This document shows positions 34,380 to 43,346 of a DNA stretch of 64,000 bases, in pieces. The notes beneath the pieces are model-generated. The model saw nothing but the letters and a program-made list of their open reading frames with translations. It was not told the DNA's origin and did not search any database. Each line of letters opens with the position of its first letter. The stretch's first letter is position 1. The stretch covers positions 1,824,501-1,888,500 of the forward strand of contig NZ_JAQGPL010000001.1 in NCBI RefSeq assembly GCF_028826105.1, written 5' to 3'. This DNA is from Paenibacillus humicola (lineage in GTDB: Bacteria > Bacillota > Bacilli > Paenibacillales > Paenibacillaceae). A program made the translations under genes and the position numbers.

Positions 34380-36365
34380 ATGGACCCGAGCTTTGAACGT
34401 ATCATGGGCAATCAAGACCGCCATTTTCAAGTGCAAACACATGCGCCCGGGCCGCAGGGTTCGCTGCCGCTGACGCCGGAGCTGCTGCGCGAGGCGCCGA
34501 GCGGCGATCTGTTCGGCTGGTCGCAGAACGTCGGAATGGGCTGGAGCCCGGGCCGCCTGCTCGGCAGGCAGGTGCTCGTCCTCGGCACGCAGGGAGGTAT
34601 CCGGAACGAGGACGGCTCTCCGGCCGCGCTCGGCTACCATACCGGCCATTGGGAGGTCGGCCTCCTGATGAAGGCGGCCGCAGAAGAAATTACCGGGGCC
34701 GGCGGCATCCCGTTCGCCGGCTACGTAAGCGACCCTTGCGACGGCCGTTCCCAAGGGACGACCGGCATGTTCGACTCGCTCCCGTACCGCAACGATGCCG
34801 CGATCGTGATGCGGCGGCTGATCCGCTCGCTGCCGACTCGCTCGGCGGTAGTGGGCGTCGCCACCTGCGACAAGGGGCTGCCTGCGATGACGATCGCGCT
34901 CGCCGGCATGCGCAATCTGCCGGTCGTCGTCGTCCCCGGCGGCGTTACGCTGCCGCCGATGCAGGGCGAAGACGCCGGCAAGGTGCAGACGATCGGCGCG
35001 CGCTACGCGAACGGCGAGCTGTCGCTGGAGGAAGCGGCCGATCTCGGCTGCCGGGCATGCGCCTCTCCCGGTGGCGGGTGCCAGTTCCTGGGCACCGCCG
35101 GCACCGCGCAGGTCGTGGCCGAAGCGCTCGGCCTGACGGTCCCGCATGCGGCGCTTGCGCCGTCCGGGCAGCCGGTCTGGACCGAGATGGCCCGCCAATC
35201 GGCGCGCGCCGCGCTGCATATGGCCGAAGCGGGGCTCACCTCCGCATCGGTATTGACGGACGCCGCGATCCGCAATGCGATGGTCGTGCACGCCGCGTTC
35301 GGCGGCTCGACGAACCTGCTGCTCCATATTCCCGCCATCGCTCACGCCGCCGGCCTGAAGGTGCCGAATGCTCACGATTGGGCGGAAATCAACCGGGCGG
35401 TTCCGCGTCTGGTCAGCGTGCTTCCGAACGGGCCGGAATATTTCCCGACCGTCATGGTGTTTCTCGCAGGCGGCGTGCCCGAAGTGATGCTTCATTTGCG
35501 AAAGCTCGGGCTGCTCGACGTGAATGCGCTTACCGTAACCGGCCAGCCGCTCGGCGCCGTGCTCGACTGGTGGGAAGGCTCGGAGCGGCGCAGCCAAATG
35601 CGCCGTTTCCTGCAGGAGTCCGAAGGCATCAATCCGGACGACGTGATCCGCAGCCCGGAATATGCCCGCGCCTCGGGCATGACGTCCACGGTGACGTTCC
35701 CGGTGGGGAATATCGCGCCGGAAGGCTCGGTGATCAAATCGGCCGCGATCGATCCGTCCGTCGTCGACGAGCACGGCGTCTTCCGGCATATCGGCAGGGC
35801 GAAGGTGTTTACGACCGAACGGGCGGCGACCCGCGCGATCAAGACCGGCGGCATCGCGGAAGGCGACGTGCTGGCGCTGATCGGCAGAGGTCCGCTCGGC
35901 ACCGGCATGGAGGAGACGTATCAGCTCACGTCCGCGCTGAAGCATCTTTCCTTCGGCAAGCATGTTACCCTGATCACCGACGCCCGCTTCTCCGGTGTTT
36001 CGACCGGTGCCTGCATCGGCCATATCGGTCCGGAAGCGCTCGCCGGCGGTCCGGTCGGCAAGCTGCGCGACGGCGATTGGATCGACATCCGCATCGATAC
36101 GCGAAAGCTGGAGGCGACGATCCATATGGTCGGGAGCGGCGAAAGGCCGGGCACGCCCGAACAGGGGGCGGCCGAGCTTGAAGCGCGCGGCCCGCACCCG
36201 ATGATGGCCGCCGACCCGGATCTTCCGGACGACACCCGGCTGTGGGCGGCGCTCCAATCGGTGAGCGGGGGGACCTGGAAGGGCTGCGTCTACGATACGG
36301 ACCTGATCATCCGCACGCTGGAGGCCGGTCGTCGCGCGCTTGCGCAGGAGGAAGCGAAATCGTAG
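34380..36365 (+). CDS. D-xylonate dehydratase, YjhG/YagF type (IlvD/Edd family)
   Basis: 661 aa, close to the 655-aa length of E. coli YjhG and longer than IlvD or Edd. The YjhG-type N-terminus ([34 protein letters not shown]) is present. Iron-sulfur ligand cysteines lie in [13 protein letters not shown] (about 120), [11 protein letters not shown] (about 163) and [15 protein letters not shown] (about 235). The C-terminal domain has [20 protein letters not shown] and [20 protein letters not shown]. It dehydrates D-xylonate to 2-keto-3-deoxy-D-xylonate, feeding the FAH-type dehydratase encoded two genes upstream. ATG 34380 with GGGAGG. Confidence 0.92.
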   Translation: MDPSFERIMGNQDRHFQVQTHAPGPQGSLPLTPELLREAPSGDLFGWSQNVGMGWSPGRLLGRQVLVLGTQGGIRNEDGSPAALGYHTGHWEVGLLMKAAAEEITGAGGIPFAGYVSDPCDGRSQGTTGMFDSLPYRNDAAIVMRRLIRSLPTRSAVVGVATCDKGLPAMTIALAGMRNLPVVVVPGGVTLPPMQGEDAGKVQTIGARYANGELSLEEAADLGCRACASPGGGCQFLGTAGTAQVVAEALGLTVPHAALAPSGQPVWTEMARQSARAALHMAEAGLTSASVLTDAAIRNAMVVHAAFGGSTNLLLHIPAIAHAAGLKVPNAHDWAEINRAVPRLVSVLPNGPEYFPTVMVFLAGGVPEVMLHLRKLGLLDVNALTVTGQPLGAVLDWWEGSERRSQMRRFLQESEGINPDDVIRSPEYARASGMTSTVTFPVGNIAPEGSVIKSAAIDPSVVDEHGVFRHIGRAKVFTTERAATRAIKTGGIAEGDVLALIGRGPLGTGMEETYQLTSALKHLSFGKHVTLITDARFSGVSTGACIGHIGPEALAGGPVGKLRDGDWIDIRIDTRKLEATIHMVGSGERPGTPEQGAAELEARGPHPMMAADPDLPDDTRLWAALQSVSGGTWKGCVYDTDLIIRTLEAGRRALAQEEAKS

Positions 36366-36509
36366 CAGCCGCGCGATTCGGAGCGCTGCGCAGCGGCCCG
36401 CTTGCCGGAGCTGTTGTTTGCCGCCCCGGGCGGGATGGCTTCGGCGCAGGCGGCACCGCTGGCCGCAGCGGCTTTTCCGCAAGAGACGATAACGATAGGA
36501 GTTTTACCC

Positions 36510-37721
36510 ATGAATCATTACCGGTTTCAGTTATCCGGCGCGGATCTGGCGCTGCAGCCAACCGTACTGGAAATTCCTTTGACGGAAAACGAATACAGCG
36601 GCCTTCTGCAGCTGCAGGGAACCGGCGGTACACTGGCGGCGGCAGGCGAGGGGACCGGTGCGGTTCTCGCCTGCCAGCTGTCCGCAGCCGACCTTCACGG
36701 CACGCCGCGCGACGGGCTGGCGCGCAAATATTCGCTGTTTGTGTTTCTGCAGGACGTTCCCGTCTCCGGCGACGAGCACGCTTTTATCGTCGGGCGGCAT
36801 GAAGCATTTGACGCGGCGGATCCGAAGGCAGGCGTCGAAATGGTCCATCAGCCGGAGAACGCCAGGGTGCTCATCCGCATCGGCGGCAAACTGTTCACCC
36901 GGTACTTATATTCGAAAGATTTGATGAAGCCTTATTTCTACCCGATGATCGGCCCCCGCGAGAAGACGCTCGTCCAGGACGGTCCGGACGATCATCTGCA
37001 CCATCACGGCATGTGGTGGGGACATGATCAGGTGAACGGGCATCCGGTTTACCACGAATTCGCCGACGAAGGACGGCAGGTGCACAGCCGGTTTCTCCAT
37101 TTGAAGGGCGGACCGGTATTCGGCCAGCTTTCGGTCTGCATCGACTGGCTCACGAGCCGGGGCGAGCGGCTGCTGCAGGAGGTCCGGACGATGCGAATTT
37201 TCAATTTGCCTCCCGAGCAGCGATACGTGGATGTCCACAGCGAGCTGATTGCCCCGGAATCCGCGGTTGAATTCGGCCCGACCAAGGAAGGCGGCTTTCC
37301 GTTCATCCGGGTCAATGAGCAGCTGAGCGCTTTTTTCACCGGAACGATTACCGCCTCGAGCGGGAAGCGGGGCGAAGGCGCCATTTTCGGTACGGAAGCG
37401 GATTGGGTCGATTACAGCGGCAAAATCGTCGATGTGTCGTGGCCGGACGGCAAGCCTCATCGTCAGCTGATCGACGCCGGGATCGCCATGATGGTGCATC
37501 CGGATTTCCGGGCGTTCTCCACCAAATGGTTCGTGCGGGATTCGGGCGCCTTCACGCCTTCGAATTTCCATTTTTGGGGAGGACATACGCTCCCGGCAGG
37601 CGAGAGGCTCGGATTCCGGCAGCGAATTTATTTGCATCTGGGCGACGTGACCGAGAGCAGAGTTAAAGAACGGTATCAAGAATACGCGAACCCCGTGAAA
37701 GTAAGGTGGAATGAATCTTGA
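36510..37721 (+). CDS. DUF6807 family protein (PmoA-like)
   Basis: 403 aa from ATG 36510 (TAGGAG at 36496-36501); the frame is open 36 codons upstream but without a site. The core matches the PmoA/DUF6807 family: RYLYSKDLMKPYFYPMIGPR, the His-rich DDHLHHHGMWWGHDQVNG, FIRVNEQLSAFFTGTITAS, EADWVDYSG and NFHFWGGHTLPAGERLGFRQ. The His cluster looks like a metal or active site. Such proteins often sit in sugar-degradation loci of soil bacteria, but I know of no established reaction. Here it lies between a sugar-acid dehydratase and a Gfo/Idh oxidoreductase. The stop overlaps the next start. Confidence 0.82.
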   Translation: MNHYRFQLSGADLALQPTVLEIPLTENEYSGLLQLQGTGGTLAAAGEGTGAVLACQLSAADLHGTPRDGLARKYSLFVFLQDVPVSGDEHAFIVGRHEAFDAADPKAGVEMVHQPENARVLIRIGGKLFTRYLYSKDLMKPYFYPMIGPREKTLVQDGPDDHLHHHGMWWGHDQVNGHPVYHEFADEGRQVHSRFLHLKGGPVFGQLSVCIDWLTSRGERLLQEVRTMRIFNLPPEQRYVDVHSELIAPESAVEFGPTKEGGFPFIRVNEQLSAFFTGTITASSGKRGEGAIFGTEADWVDYSGKIVDVSWPDGKPHRQLIDAGIAMMVHPDFRAFSTKWFVRDSGAFTPSNFHFWGGHTLPAGERLGFRQRIYLHLGDVTESRVKERYQEYANPVKVRWNES

Positions 37722-38803
37722 AGCAGCCTGTTACATTCGGTCTGATCGGCGGCTCCGGGTTCCGGGCGCAATATTTTATGCGCATCGCGCAGGCGCTGCC
37801 CGACCGGTTCCGCGTGGGCGGCATGCTGGTGCGGGACGAGGCCAAAGGCAAGGAAATGGAAAACATGTGGAACGTGCCGACCTACCGGACGCTCGAAGCG
37901 ATGCTGGAGAACGACCGGCCCGCTTTTGTCGTCCTGTCCGTAGGCGGATCGGCGATGGCGGATTATTTGCTCCGGCTGGCCGACATCGGCATTCCGGTTT
38001 TGGCGGAGACGCCGCCGGCCCAGAATCTGGAAGGTCTCGTCATGCTGCATGAAAAGCTGACGCGGCGCGGCGCGCGGATTCAGGTCGCCGAGCAGTATCA
38101 ATTTCATCCGCTGAACGAGGCGAGACTGGCCGTCATCCGCGAAGGCTGGCTCGGAGAGATCACGCAGGCTACCGTATCGATTTCCCATATGTATCACGGC
38201 GTCAGCCTGCTGCGGAGAATGCTCGGCATCGGCTTCGAGGACGTGATGATACGCGGCATGCGCTTCGAGTCCGACTGGCTGGCCGGCCCGAATCGCAGCG
38301 GCCCGCCGACAGAGGAGAAAATCGTCACGTCGCGGCGCGATTTGGCATGGCTCGATTTTGGCGGCAAGCTGGGCATTTACGATTTTACGGGCGACCAGCA
38401 CCGGTCCTGGATCCGGTCGAACCATTTGTCCGTCCGCGGCGTGCGCGGCGAAATATTCGACCTGCGTTTGAGCCTGCTGCACGATTACAAAACGGCCCGT
38501 CCGCTCGAATTCAAACGGATCAACAAGGGCGAATGGGAAAATCCCGAAGGCTATTTCCTGCAGGGCATCATGGCGGGAGACCAATGGGTCTACGAAAATC
38601 CGTTCATTCCGGGCCGGCTCTACGACGACGAAATCGCGATCGCGTCCTGCCTGGAGAAAATGGCCGATTACGCTGCGGGAGGCCCCGAATTTTACGGGCT
38701 GCCGGATGCGTCCCAGGATTGCTACCTCGGTTATTTGATCGAGCAGGCCATTCGGACCGGAGAAACCGTGTCGTCCGTTCGCCAGCCGTGGGCGGAGAAG
38801 TAA
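37718..38803 (+). CDS. Gfo/Idh/MocA-family oxidoreductase
   Basis: 361 aa. N-terminal NAD(P)-binding Rossmann segment (VTFGLIGGSGFRAQYFMRIA), with the loop VLAETPPAQNLEG where the usual EKP motif is ETPP. The sugar-binding domain has VAEQYQFHPLNEARLAVIREG and TVSISHMYHGVSLLRRMLG. The usual catalytic Lys of EKP is absent, so it may not be a typical dehydrogenase. The TTG start overlaps the DUF6807 stop. Families of this pair often occur together, which suggests a shared substrate, perhaps an aldose feeding the pentonate pathway. Confidence 0.85.
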   Translation: MKQPVTFGLIGGSGFRAQYFMRIAQALPDRFRVGGMLVRDEAKGKEMENMWNVPTYRTLEAMLENDRPAFVVLSVGGSAMADYLLRLADIGIPVLAETPPAQNLEGLVMLHEKLTRRGARIQVAEQYQFHPLNEARLAVIREGWLGEITQATVSISHMYHGVSLLRRMLGIGFEDVMIRGMRFESDWLAGPNRSGPPTEEKIVTSRRDLAWLDFGGKLGIYDFTGDQHRSWIRSNHLSVRGVRGEIFDLRLSLLHDYKTARPLEFKRINKGEWENPEGYFLQGIMAGDQWVYENPFIPGRLYDDEIAIASCLEKMADYAAGGPEFYGLPDASQDCYLGYLIEQAIRTGETVSSVRQPWAEK

Positions 38804-38889
38804 AGCGAATGTCAAGGCAGCCGCATGCCGTTCTGCTGCATCGCATGCAGCGGCAATTATCCTGACCATTCCTGAAGGAGGAATTCGAA

Positions 38890-39903
38890 ATGGAATACCG
38901 GTTCATGGGAAAAACGGGCTTAAAGGTGAGCGAGCTTTGTCTCGGATCGATGACGTTCGGCAGCTCGGCCGACAAGCAGGAAAGCGAGCGCATCATGGAC
39001 CGCTACACGGAGGCGGGCGGCAATTTCATCGATACGGCGAACGTATACTCGCGCGGCGTATCGGAGGAAATCGTCGGCGGCTGGCTGAAGCGCAAACGCC
39101 GGGACGACTTCGTTGTCGCCACCAAGGTGCGCTTCAGCATGGGCGATGGAGCGAACGATATCGGCCTCAGCCGCAAGCATATTTTGTCGTCGGTCGAGGA
39201 CAGCCTGAAGCGGCTTCAAACGGACTATATCGATTTGTACCAGGTTCACGCCTGGGACCCGATGACACCGCTCGAGGAGACGCTCAGCACGTTGAACGAT
39301 CTGGTGCGCAAAGGCGTGATCCGCTACGCGGGCGTCAGCAACTACCGCGCCTGGCAGCTCCAGAAGGCGATTTATACGGCCCGGGCGAACGGCTGGGATC
39401 CGTACGTCTGCCTGCAGCCGCAGTACAGCCTGCTCTGCCGGGCGACCGAATACGAGCTGCTGCCGCTGTGCGCCCATGAGGGCATCGGGGTCATCCCATG
39501 GAGCCCGCTGCGCGGCGGATGGCTGAGCGGCAAATTCCGCCGGGGCATGAAGCCGCCGGAAAATACGCGGGTCGGCGACAGCGAGGAAAGCTGGAAGCGG
39601 CACGACAATGAATTCAGCTGGAACGTCATCGAAACGCTGATCGAGGTCGCCCGTGAAGCGGAGCTGACTCCTGCCCAAGCGGCGCTCAGCTGGATGCTTG
39701 CCAATCCGGTCATTACCTCGCCGATTATCGGCGCCCGGAACGTGGAGCAGCTGGAAGACAATCTCGGCGCGAGCGGCACGGCATTAACCGCCGAGCAGAT
39801 CAAGCGGCTGAACGACGTAAGCGAAGTGCCGGTCAGCTATCCATACGATCTCGGCGCGGAGAACCAGCAGCGTCGGGGCCGCGTGCCGGAAGCGACAAAA
39901 TAA
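38890..39903 (+). CDS. Aldo/keto reductase
   Basis: 337 aa TIM-barrel NADPH oxidoreductase. [19 protein letters not shown] at the start, the catalytic Asp/Tyr in [16 protein letters not shown], Lys in [12 protein letters not shown] and His in [17 protein letters not shown] make the tetrad complete. The coenzyme loop is [17 protein letters not shown]. Resembles YghZ/Tas-like members. Strong AAGGAGG at 38875-38881. Follows the pentonate genes by 86 bases and probably belongs to the same transcription unit. Confidence 0.9.
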   Translation: MEYRFMGKTGLKVSELCLGSMTFGSSADKQESERIMDRYTEAGGNFIDTANVYSRGVSEEIVGGWLKRKRRDDFVVATKVRFSMGDGANDIGLSRKHILSSVEDSLKRLQTDYIDLYQVHAWDPMTPLEETLSTLNDLVRKGVIRYAGVSNYRAWQLQKAIYTARANGWDPYVCLQPQYSLLCRATEYELLPLCAHEGIGVIPWSPLRGGWLSGKFRRGMKPPENTRVGDSEESWKRHDNEFSWNVIETLIEVAREAELTPAQAALSWMLANPVITSPIIGARNVEQLEDNLGASGTALTAEQIKRLNDVSEVPVSYPYDLGAENQQRRGRVPEATK

Positions 39904-39931
39904 AGCGGCGGGCAAAAAGTAGCAGTCTTCG

Positions 39932-39972
39932 GCAGCAGCCGGCGGAATAACGATTTCGCCGCTGCTGTTTTT
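39932..39972 (+). terminator. Candidate terminator after the aldo/keto reductase gene
   Basis: CAGCAGCCGGCG can pair with CGCCGCTGCTG (one bulge), followed by TTTTTTC. Confidence 0.7.
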
Positions 39973-40117
39973 TCGCTGGGCCGCATCGCTTTAATCCCGA
40001 ATGTGCCGCTGCAGCCGCTGCCGTCGATCCCGAATGTACTGCTGCTGCTGCAGTCGATCGTCCGATGTTTCGCTCGGCCGCCGACGCGTCTGGCAGCCTG
40101 TCAATCTTATGGGAATG

Positions 40118-40147
40118 CTTACAGCGCTGCGGCAAATCGGCTATAAT
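40118..40147 (+). promoter_or_regulatory. Candidate promoter of the polyol dehydrogenase gene
   Basis: CTTACA (40118-40123), 18-bp spacer, TATAAT (40142-40147). Leader of about 115 bases. Confidence 0.4.
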
Positions 40148-40269
40148 AGGGTTGTCCCGGCCGTAAACGTACGGCAGGGAGCTGACGTTGATATCTTCGC
40201 CGGAGAGACCGGCCGTAACGAAAGAAGCACTTGATTCCGTCATGCGTTAAGGGAGAGGAGCAAGCGATC

Positions 40270-41334
40270 ATGGATCATACGAATATTCCTGCAACTATGA
40301 AAGCGGCGGTCATGACGAAGCCGCTCGAAATCGTCATTCAAGAAGTACCCGTACCGAAGCCGGGGCCTGACGAAGTATTGGTGAAGGTGATGGCGGTCGG
40401 CGTCTGCGGGTCGGACATTCATTATTACGAGCATGGCCGGATCGGGAGGTTCGTCGTCGAGAAGCCGATTATTCTCGGGCATGAATGCGCGGGCGTGGTA
40501 GCGGCCGTCGGCAGCAGCGCCAAGCGCTTTCAGGTCGGCGACCGCGTCGCGGTGGAGCCGGGCATCGTCTGCGGACGGTGCGACGCCTGCAAGCAGGGGC
40601 GCTATAACCTGTGCCCGGACGTGCAGTTTCTGGCGACGCCGCCGGTCGACGGAGCGTTCGTGCAGTATATTCTCATGCGCGAAGACAACCTGTTTCCGAT
40701 TCCGGACAGCTTGAGCTTCGAAGAAGCGGCGCTCAACGAACCGTTCTCGGTCGGCATTCATGCCGCCAAGCGGACGGGGCTGAAGCCGGGCTCGTCGATC
40801 GCAATCATGGGCATGGGCCCGGTCGGGCTGATGGCGGTGGTTGCAGCCAAAGCGTTCGGGGCGCGCGAAATCTACGTGAGCGACCTGGAGCCGATTCGCC
40901 TCGAGGCGGCGCTCCGGCTGGGCGCCACGGAAGCGATCAACGTGCGCGAGCGCAATGCGGTCGACGAAATCAAGCGGCTGACCGGCGGCGCCGGCGTCGA
41001 CGTCGCATGGGAAACGGCGGGCAGCCCGCAGGCGCTGCAGGCGGCGCTCGGTTCGCTGAAACGCGGCGGAAAGATGGCTATCGTGGGCTTGCCCGCGCAG
41101 CAGGAGATCCCGCTCAACATTCCGTACATCGCCGACAACGAAGTCGATATTTACGGCGTATTCCGCTATGCCAACACGTACCCGAGCGGCATCGCCTTCC
41201 TGTCGTCGGGCATTGCCGACGCGAAGTCGCTCATTACGGACCGGTATCCGCTGAGCCGGACGCATGAGGCGATGGAGCGGGCGCGGACGAACAAAAGCGG
41301 CAGCCTGAAGGTTGTCGTGTATCCCAACGAATAA
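40270..41334 (+). CDS. Zinc-dependent alcohol dehydrogenase, sorbitol/xylitol dehydrogenase type
   Basis: 354 aa from ATG 40270 (GAGAGGAG at 40253-40260). Medium-chain dehydrogenase with the catalytic zinc ligands in VGVCGSDIHYYEHG and ILGHECAG and the structural zinc cysteines in IVCGRCDACKQGRYNLCPD. The polyol branch is supported by HYYEHGRIGRFVVEKP and FLATPPVDGAFVQYI. NAD motif: IMGMGPVGLMAV. Probably oxidises a pentitol or hexitol to a ketose. Own promoter and terminator, downstream of the pentonate cluster. Confidence 0.9.
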   Translation: MDHTNIPATMKAAVMTKPLEIVIQEVPVPKPGPDEVLVKVMAVGVCGSDIHYYEHGRIGRFVVEKPIILGHECAGVVAAVGSSAKRFQVGDRVAVEPGIVCGRCDACKQGRYNLCPDVQFLATPPVDGAFVQYILMREDNLFPIPDSLSFEEAALNEPFSVGIHAAKRTGLKPGSSIAIMGMGPVGLMAVVAAKAFGAREIYVSDLEPIRLEAALRLGATEAINVRERNAVDEIKRLTGGAGVDVAWETAGSPQALQAALGSLKRGGKMAIVGLPAQQEIPLNIPYIADNEVDIYGVFRYANTYPSGIAFLSSGIADAKSLITDRYPLSRTHEAMERARTNKSGSLKVVVYPNE

Positions 41335-41354
41335 GCGGCTATCGCCGCAGATTA

Positions 41355-41384
41355 AACCATCCGGGCCCGGGATGGTTTTTTTTT
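41355..41384 (+). terminator. Intrinsic terminator
   Basis: AACCATCCGGG pairs with CCCGGGATGGTT-like sequence, then T9. Confidence 0.88.
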
Positions 41385-41406
41385 CGGCATTAAGGCACGG
41401 CGTTGG

Positions 41407-41712
41407 TCGGTCAAAAATCAGGCTCGGATGCACGTCCGTAACGGTGACCGTCCGTACCGTTCCTCCGCCGACGCTATGAACAAATGGCCGGAAACCGCGA
41501 CGGCGGTGGGCGCTCGACTGGATGAAGCGGGCAGCCTGCAGATCGTTTGTCCGTACGGATTGGACGATTTGTTCGGGCTGACCGTCCGGCGCAGTCCGCT
41601 TTTCGCCGACGCGGAAGCGTTCAGGCGCCGCATCGAAACGAAAAAGTGGCTGGACAAATGGCCGCTGCTGAAAGTGATTTGGGATGAACCCTCAGCGAAC
41701 GTAAAGCAATAA
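41407..41712 (+). pseudogene. C-terminal remnant of an NTP_transf_6 nucleotidyltransferase
   Basis: The readable frame gives SVKNQARMHVRNG, DAMNKWPETATAVGARLDE, CPYGLDDLFGLTVRR and KKWLDKWPLLKVI, the C-terminal half of a bacterial nucleotidyltransferase family whose members are about 190 aa. VKNQARMH lies upstream of the first ATG (41428), so homology continues into sequence with no start codon. The N-terminal catalytic half is gone; the frame instead runs back into the T-tract of the terminator at 41384. No ribosome binding site is visible. The break is therefore between about 41385 and 41407. Confidence 0.7.
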
Positions 41713-41757
41713 CCGTTTTTCAGCTATTCATGCGCGCTCGCCAAAAACTGCATAGTT

Positions 41758-41809
41758 CAGCTCCTCGAATGGAAGAATAAGCTGCAGCTTAATAAAAATG
41801 GAGGAGCTG
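41758..41809 (+). promoter_or_regulatory. Inverted repeat that can sequester the ribosome binding site of the GH18 gene
   Basis: CAGCTCCTC (41758-41766) is complementary to GAGGAGCTG (41801-41809), which contains the ribosome binding site of the next gene. Inside lies the 14-bp palindrome TAAGCTGCAGCTTA (41780-41793). The pair could form an RNA structure that blocks translation. Confidence 0.45.
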
Positions 41810-41814
41810 TCCGA

Positions 41815-42990
41815 ATGAAAAGAGCGATAAGCGCGCTGCTGGTAATGCTGCTCATCCTACCGGGCTGCGCAGGCACAGTACGAAAGCAGGCCGTTCCCGA
41901 TGCGAAAGAGCAAACCAACCCGCAGTCAAGGGCCTATCAAATCAATACGCCAAATCAAAAAGGCAATGAAATGAGCCCTTTGCAAACCGAGTCCAAGAAA
42001 CGTTCCGTAACCTCCGTCGGGTTTCTGGAGCCGATCGAATCGGGCCCGGCTGTCAAAGAAGTGAAGAACGTAGGCGATCATTTATCCTATGTCGCCTTTT
42101 TCAGCTATCGGGTGAAGCCAAGCGGCGATTTGATCGGACTGAACGACGCCAAAGCGATTCAAGCGACGAAACGGTCCGGCTCCGTCCCGATGATGGTCGT
42201 CACCAATTTTATGGAAGGCAATTTCTCGCCGGCTATCGCCCACCGCGTTTTTACGGATAAAGCGGTCTCCCGGCGTCTGATTCAAAGCGTGTTGACAACC
42301 ATGAAGGCGAAAGGCTTTGGAGCGTTGAACATCGATTTTGAGCATATCCGGGCCGCGGACCGCGAGCTGTATAACGGGTTTTTGGAGACGATTATCCCAC
42401 TCGTCAGGAATGCCGGGTACCCGGTATCGACCGCCCTCGCTCCAAAAACGAGCGGCGAGCAGGCCGGTCCGTGGCACGGCGCCCACGATTATAAAAGACA
42501 TGGAGAGCTCGCCGATTTCGTCGTGCTCATGACCTATGAGTGGGGATGGTCCGGCGGTCCTCCGATGGCGGTAGCTCCCATTCCTCAAGTTCGCCAGGTT
42601 CTCGATTATGCCGTCTCCGTCATTCCGCGCCATAAGATCGTCATGGGAGCGCCCTTGTACGGTTATGATTGGACGCTGCCGTACCGGAAAGGCGGTCCAT
42701 GGGCCAAAAGAATCGCACCGGAGGAAGCCGCGGATTTAGCGGTCAAGGAAGGCGCCAGCGTGCAATACGATAACGCCGCACAAGCCCCGCATTTTAATTA
42801 CACGGACCCTAAAGGCAAGCAGCATGAGGTCTGGTTTGAAAACGAACAGAGCATGCAGGCCAAATTTAATCTGATCAAGCAATATAAGCTTCGGGGCGTA
42901 GCGTATTGGGTCCTTGGAGAACCTTTTCCGCAAAATTGGAGTCTGCTCCGCGACAATTTTTACATCCGAAAAGCTTCGGCGGTCAAGTGA
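41815..42990 (+). CDS. GH18 family lipoprotein, spore peptidoglycan hydrolase-like
   Basis: 391 aa. Signal peptide with lipobox LPGC (Cys18), then a polar linker (20-62) and a GH18 barrel. VTSVGFLEPIESGP and LSYVAFFSYRVKPSGDL begin the barrel. The catalytic strand reads GFGALNIDFEHIRAADRELY, keeping the final D-x-E with Glu as acid but with N for the first Asp of DxxDxDxE. FVVLMTYEWGWSGGPPMAVAPI and GVAYWVLGEPFPQNW complete the pattern. This is the YaaH/YdhD/SleL-like branch that cleaves N-acetylglucosaminidic bonds in spore cortex, without LysM domains here. Slightly AT-richer than neighbours. Confidence 0.87.
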   Translation: MKRAISALLVMLLILPGCAGTVRKQAVPDAKEQTNPQSRAYQINTPNQKGNEMSPLQTESKKRSVTSVGFLEPIESGPAVKEVKNVGDHLSYVAFFSYRVKPSGDLIGLNDAKAIQATKRSGSVPMMVVTNFMEGNFSPAIAHRVFTDKAVSRRLIQSVLTTMKAKGFGALNIDFEHIRAADRELYNGFLETIIPLVRNAGYPVSTALAPKTSGEQAGPWHGAHDYKRHGELADFVVLMTYEWGWSGGPPMAVAPIPQVRQVLDYAVSVIPRHKIVMGAPLYGYDWTLPYRKGGPWAKRIAPEEAADLAVKEGASVQYDNAAQAPHFNYTDPKGKQHEVWFENEQSMQAKFNLIKQYKLRGVAYWVLGEPFPQNWSLLRDNFYIRKASAVK

Positions 42991-43346
42991 AAGTGTGAGC
43001 CATTAACCGAGCCGCCTCAACGGCCTTACCGGAACCGGACTAGCGATTTATCGCATCCGGTTCCTTCTTTTTTTTTCCTCGTTGCAGGACGGATGACAGG
43101 CGCTTGCGTATCCTTCGCCGCGAACCGATCTCCCACCTGGAACCCCCGTCGGCCTCGCTTCACTTTCATCCCGATCCGCGCAGGAATGCTCCAACCGGGC
43201 AGTTTTCTTGCGGCTTTCACCGATACGATGAATCCGTGTATTTCCTATGCGGTTTCCCTCCAGGCTTATTGCCAATGGGAGAACTTGCCGATAAAATGGG
43301 ACCTAAACGGGTCGCAAGCAAGTTGCGGAGGATGGGAGACACGCGG
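42991..43346. other. Intergenic stretch before the first HAD gene of the phosphatase group
   Basis: Contains the terminator at 43031-43078. The frame of the downstream HAD gene is open back to 43104, but the text (RREPISHLEPPSASLHFH...) looks non-coding. Nothing else recognised. Confidence 0.5.
43031..43078 (+). terminator. Intrinsic terminator after the GH18 gene
   Basis: GGAACCGGA (43031-43039) pairs with TCCGGTTCC (43056-43064), then TTCTTTTTTTTT. Confidence 0.85.

Larger units (their letters stand above)
39904..40269. other. Intergenic stretch before the polyol dehydrogenase gene
   Basis: Holds a terminator-like hairpin at about 39932-39972, an imperfect direct repeat of ATCCCGAATGT (near 39994 and 40028) with CTGCTGC-rich text around it, and a TATAAT at 40142. 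No gene seen. Confidence 0.5.

Noticed and set aside
34359..36482. 707-codon minus-strand open frame
   Set aside because: Shadow of the xylonate dehydratase gene in GC-rich DNA; the plus-strand protein has all the expected motifs.
43104..43346. N-terminal extension of the HAD gene
   Set aside because: Non-coding appearance; ATG 43347 has a well placed ribosome binding site and gives a standard HAD N-terminus.
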